Below, piece by piece: positions 61,193 through 64,000 of a stretch of 64,000 nucleotides of DNA. The stretch's first letter is position 1. Each line of letters opens with the position of its first letter. The notes below the pieces were generated by a model. It did no database searches, was not told the DNA's origin, and saw only the letters and a program-made list of their open reading frames with translations. The position numbers and the translations under genes were made by a program. Origin of the DNA: Saprospiraceae bacterium (GTDB lineage: Bacteria > Bacteroidota > Bacteroidia > Chitinophagales > Saprospiraceae); the NCBI GenBank assembly GCA_016787415.1, contig JAEUUT010000044.1:1-64000 (forward strand), in the 5' to 3' direction.

Positions 61193-61213
61193 AATAATTG
61201 AAATTCAATTATT
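61193..61213. promoter_or_regulatory. Palindrome in the csp promoter region
   Basis: AATAATTGAA and TTCAATTATT flank a single A, a near-perfect 21-base palindrome centred about 26 bases before the -7 box, where the -33 element should lie. It could be an operator. Confidence 0.4.
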
Positions 61214-61228
61214 TATAAAAAACCTGCT

Positions 61229-61236
61229 TATCTTTG
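61229..61236 (+). promoter_or_regulatory. Predicted -7 element (TATCTTTG) for the cold-shock gene
   Basis: An exact TAnnTTTG match, 39 bases before the start codon. Confidence 0.6.
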
Positions 61237-61275
61237 CGACGGCAAAATGCCACATCACTTTTTTTATTTTTTTCA

Positions 61276-61467
61276 ATGAATACTGGTACAGTAAAATTTT
61301 TCAATGAATCCAAAGGATTCGGATTCATCGTTGACAACTCCACTAAAGAGGAAATCTTCGTTCACGCAACAGGTTTGATCGACAACATCCGCGAAGGAGA
61401 TGTTGTAAACTTCAACACTGCTCGTGGCAAAAAAGGCATGAATGCAGTTGATGTCAAAATCGCCTAA
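61276..61467 (+). CDS. Cold-shock domain protein
   Basis: A 63-residue single cold-shock domain: GTVKFFNESKGFGFIVDN carries RNP1 (KGFGFI), EIFVHATGL carries RNP2 (IFVHAT), and EGDVVNFNTARGKKGMNAVD completes the barrel. It binds single-stranded RNA and DNA and melts RNA structure. Its own promoter and a strong terminator make it a single-gene unit. The start at MNTGTVKFF is fixed by the family; the upstream frame start is too long. Confidence 0.95.
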   Translation: MNTGTVKFFNESKGFGFIVDNSTKEEIFVHATGLIDNIREGDVVNFNTARGKKGMNAVDVKIA

Positions 61468-61496
61468 GCGATCTGACATACGTTCCATATTGTGCA

Positions 61497-61533
61497 AAAC
61501 CGCCGGCGGGATATCCCGTCGGCGGTTTTTTTT
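61497..61533 (+). terminator. Intrinsic terminator after the cold-shock gene
   Basis: AAACCGCCGGCGGG and CCCGTCGGCGGTTT form a 14-base stem with one G-T pair around ATAT, followed by a T run. It is the best textbook terminator in the window. Confidence 0.9.
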
Positions 61534-61549
61534 GGGGAAAAGAGCGGTT

Positions 61550-61685
61550 AGAATCAGGATTTGAGGGATTTAAAGGATTAGAAGGATTTCCGACTTAACG
61601 TGTTCAATTGGTAAAATTTTGTGAATTGTACACGCTAAGTCGGAAATCCTTCTAATCCTTTAAATCCCTCAAATCTTAATTCTAA
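61550..61685. repeat. ATCAGGATTTGAGG hairpin between convergent genes
   Basis: The left arm has GGTTAGAATCAGGATTTGAG, AAGGATTAGAAGGATTTCCG and ACTTAACGTGT; the right arm mirrors it. It is the third member of the family at 27304 and 36346 but has a different inner stretch, and here it follows a normal terminator, so it is not needed for ending csp. Confidence 0.92.
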
Positions 61686-61692
61686 CCGCTGC

Positions 61693-62646
61693 TCATCTCC
61701 ACGAATACACCAAATTCACCTCTCCTCCTGCCCCGAAAATAGAAGTCAGCGATTGTGTGACCGGCAAATCAAAGCCGAAGCCCACCTTGAACTGGCTGTT
61801 TAGCATCTGTACCTGCTCACCGAAGAACAATCCGGCCTCTATATGCAGGGCAGCACTGAACTGTTTGCCCAAACCTGCATTAAGTCCTGTACCTGCCCAG
61901 ATCAGTTCATTGATCTGACAACGCACATTGGCATCGACATTCAGCGGCCCATTTGGGGCGTATTTTATCCAGACGGAGGGCTCCACATAAGAGGTTTCAT
62001 TGCCCAGCCAGGGAGCGCTCCAATAACCGCCCAGCACAGCAAAAATGTGTGGAATACGGCGGATGGTAAATGTTTCCTTGCCCGATTCGAAGGTAGTGTT
62101 CAGTCCAAATGTTTGTGGTACCGATAAACCGGCATAATACCTGTTCGAATACTGATAATACAGCCCCAGACCGAAATCGGGACGAATTTTGCGGTCATCA
62201 TCTACCGGTTGAGTACTTGGATCCGGAAAACGTATATCGCTCAGGCGCGCCCGGTACTGAACGGCCCCGGCCGTGAGCCCAATGGTAAGCGACTGCACCA
62301 CGCGTTTTCCGGATTTGATGCGATAGGCATATCGGCCATACACACCGGTCTGACCGATTTTTCCGGTTTGGTCATTCAGCACGTGCGCCCCGAGCATACT
62401 GTTTTTTTCGTCGGCTACAAACTCCCAGTTCAGCAATTGTGTACGCGGCGACTCCGGCAGTCCCCACCATTGCGTGTGCCAGGTACCGCTCAGTGTCATG
62501 GTGCGATTATTGAGGATAAAATTATTGGAAATCGCTGCCGGGTTGAGGATACTCCATTGATCGCGATACACTGAAAACAAGGGTGTTTGCTGCGCCTGGA
62601 GCCAGGTGGAGGGAAAAAAGCAAAGGATAAAGAGTATTTTTTTCAT
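61693..62646 (-). CDS. PorP/SprF-family T9SS membrane protein (second)
   Basis: A 317-residue protein with signal peptide MKKILFILCFFPSTWLQAQ. Motifs of the family: PLFSVYRDQWSILNPAAISN at the start, TLSGTWHTQWWGLPESP, then YGRYAYRIKSG, GLGLYYQYSNRYYAGLSVPQ and a series of outer-membrane strands ending VNLVYSW. It lies 49 bases downstream of the CTD protein at the right edge on the same strand, so the two form a client-helper pair. Confidence 0.9.
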   Translation of the reverse strand: MKKILFILCFFPSTWLQAQQTPLFSVYRDQWSILNPAAISNNFILNNRTMTLSGTWHTQWWGLPESPRTQLLNWEFVADEKNSMLGAHVLNDQTGKIGQTGVYGRYAYRIKSGKRVVQSLTIGLTAGAVQYRARLSDIRFPDPSTQPVDDDRKIRPDFGLGLYYQYSNRYYAGLSVPQTFGLNTTFESGKETFTIRRIPHIFAVLGGYWSAPWLGNETSYVEPSVWIKYAPNGPLNVDANVRCQINELIWAGTGLNAGLGKQFSAALHIEAGLFFGEQVQMLNSQFKVGFGFDLPVTQSLTSIFGAGGEVNLVYSWR

Positions 62647-62695
62647 GCGGTCGGGTATTGTGCGGGTTGAGTTGGCATTTCGATGATGGCGTTGG

Positions 62696-64000
62696 TTATT
62701 CCTGTGTGAAAAGATGTACTACGCCGGTCAGCGTTCCACCTACCACAGCACTGCCATCCCAGGCTTTCAGGTAATAGTAATAGGCGGCCTGCGGCAAGGG
62801 TTTTCCGCTGAAATAGCCCAGCCAGGGATCATCGTTGCGGTAGTTATTTTCCTGAAAAACAAGGTCGCCCCAGCGGTCGAAAATGGAAATTTCCACCCTG
62901 CTGAACCCGCTGATGCCTTTGATAGTCAAGCGTCCGTTTGGGCCGGGGTCGTCCACAACAATTCCTTCCGGTACCAATGGCAGGTTTTGAATATCGATGG
63001 TAACCAGCGCGGTATCGCAGGGCAGGTTGCAGGCAGATGCTGGACTGCACACGACGTATTGGAACTGCACCGTGCCCCGAAAACCTTCTGCTGCTGTATA
63101 TCGGAAACGCTTGCCGGCTTCCAGGTATTCCAGCGTACCGGATGCGGGAGCGCCCAGTTGGGTGATCACCGTATCTGGAATGCCGGATAAGTTGTCATTG
63201 AGCAATACTTCCATCACAGCGATGTCCTGTGCATACTGCAACACATACCGGTCGTCGCCCAAAACAGCCTTTTTTTCCAGAAAATACAGCACTGTATCTG
63301 AAGCCGCGGCAGCGCAGGCGCCCAGGCTTACCTGCCACACAAAGGCATTTGCGCCCGTTTGAAGGTTGCGGGCTGCCGTCAGAAAATCGCCCGGGTCGTC
63401 GATGTCGGCATTGCCCAGCGAAACCCACATTCCCGTGCCTTGAGGAGGGGGTACGGCCTTCAGCACCACCACACCGGCAGCACACAGTAAAGTATCATTT
63501 CCAGCAAAAACCTGCGCCGGATCGAGGCTCAGTACTGAAACCGGGGCACCCCCAACCGGAATGGATCGACAACCTGCCGAGTCGCGCACGACAAAGTATT
63601 CACCCGAAAAATCGGTAGAAGTAGCCTGAATATCGAGCATGGGAAGCAGGGTTTCAGTAGAGTCGCCATTGGGGAAATACCACCAGTACCGTACATCCGG
63701 GCCGGGGAACAAATCATCTACTTCGAGCGAAAGCGTGCTATTGCCACACACTTCCGAGGGGCCGAGCACCGCGTACACGGGCAGGGCGGTACAAGGGCCT
63801 ACACTTTGCCCGGCAGTCACTGTAGCAGTAGCAGTTTGGGTGCAGCCGTTCAGGTCTGTCACCGTTACAGTATAAGTACCCGGACTCAGGTTATTAATAG
63901 ATGCGGTATTGGCAGTATTGCTCCATAGAAAGGTGTGAGCAGGTGTACCGCCTCCTGCTGTGGCGGTTGCTGTGCCATCATGCGCGCCTGCTACCGATTC
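62696..64000 (-). CDS. SprB-repeat surface protein with T9SS type B sorting domain (5' end outside)
   Basis: The frame is open to the right edge: the last 46 codons before 64000 encode an SprB repeat ending SPGTYTVTVTDLNGC, so the start lies beyond the window. The visible 434 residues contain the end of that repeat, a PKD-like segment (DVRYWWYFPNGDSTETLLPM), a cadherin-like segment (NDNLSGIPDTVITQLGAPAS, FQYVVCSPASACNLPC) and a divergent gliding CTD (VEISIFDRWGDLVFQENNYR, DPWLGYFSGKPLPQAAYYYY). It is the probable client of the PorP/SprF protein downstream. Confidence 0.87.
   Translation of the reverse strand, partial: ESVAGAHDGTATATAGGGTPAHTFLWSNTANTASINNLSPGTYTVTVTDLNGCTQTATATVTAGQSVGPCTALPVYAVLGPSEVCGNSTLSLEVDDLFPGPDVRYWWYFPNGDSTETLLPMLDIQATSTDFSGEYFVVRDSAGCRSIPVGGAPVSVLSLDPAQVFAGNDTLLCAAGVVVLKAVPPPQGTGMWVSLGNADIDDPGDFLTAARNLQTGANAFVWQVSLGACAAAASDTVLYFLEKKAVLGDDRYVLQYAQDIAVMEVLLNDNLSGIPDTVITQLGAPASGTLEYLEAGKRFRYTAAEGFRGTVQFQYVVCSPASACNLPCDTALVTIDIQNLPLVPEGIVVDDPGPNGRLTIKGISGFSRVEISIFDRWGDLVFQENNYRNDDPWLGYFSGKPLPQAAYYYYLKAWDGSAVVGGTLTGVVHLFTQE

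Noticed and set aside
5516..61685. Phrase repeats as insertion sequences or MITEs with a resident transposase
   Set aside because: No transposase gene lies in the window and no target duplications could be recognised; the elements may still be mobilised in trans, so they are listed as repeats only.

Overview
This window comes from a member of the Bacteroidota, most likely a Saprospiria/Saprospiraceae-type or other gliding-lineage organism. Visible evidence: type IX secretion (T9SS) cargo with gliding-type C-terminal domains, SprB-like repeats, two PorP/SprF-family proteins, a PorE-like OmpA protein, and many start regions with the Bacteroidota -7 element TAnnTTTG. The genus cannot be fixed from the sequence. 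No rRNA, tRNA, IS element, phage gene or CRISPR array was seen.

Layout. (1) 1-4527, minus strand: a RiPP operon with a C39-peptidase ABC exporter, a winged-helix regulator, two homologous double-glycine precursors, a 356-residue unknown protein and the start of an ATP-grasp maturase (grasp-with-spasm/graspetide type) cut by the left edge. (2) 4771-11191: a bifunctional-nuclease/UVR protein, etfBA, a TPR protein, a DUF4292 protein with an EnvC-like activator, and a Crp/Fnr regulator. (3) 11708-21053: two T9SS cargo proteins, a CtpA-type protease, an Lrp/AsnC regulator and a five-haem secreted cytochrome. (4) 21198-25066: a stand-alone Cas6, small envelope proteins and a thiolase. (5) 25260-27290: a cysteine biosynthesis unit (cysE, cysteine synthase) behind a 28-codon leader ORF with six consecutive Cys codons. 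(6) 27431-43874: patatin lipase, alpha-2-macroglobulin, FKBP, DUF2177, MDR oxidoreductase, Smc, flavin reductase, saccharopine-dehydrogenase-like protein. (7) 43875-44845: a gene-poor stretch holding a candidate 6S-like structured RNA, an 18-codon ORF and a terminator. (8) 44846-51000: TonB-domain protein, PhoB/PhoR-like pair, CutA, thioredoxin-like protein, vanadium-haloperoxidase-like lipoprotein, Dabb protein. (9) 51156-64000: two gliding/T9SS modules (PorP, PorE-like and giant SprB-like protein; then PorP with a CTD protein), separated by an FAD oxidoreductase and a cold-shock protein.

The most striking feature is not a gene. About twenty intergenic spaces carry long hairpins or lone arms built from tandem near-copies of a 7-11 base phrase (for example GGTTGATGAG, GATTTAAGATT, AAGTCCTAAGTCC, ATGAGTTATGAG, GGTGAGAG, CACGGATTGCG). 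The phrase differs between sites but recurs in families. The arms usually begin at or within the stop codon of a gene, and several end directly against the next gene's promoter. Together with the cysteine leader, the RiPP operon and the orphan Cas6, these elements are the best candidates for undescribed biology here.
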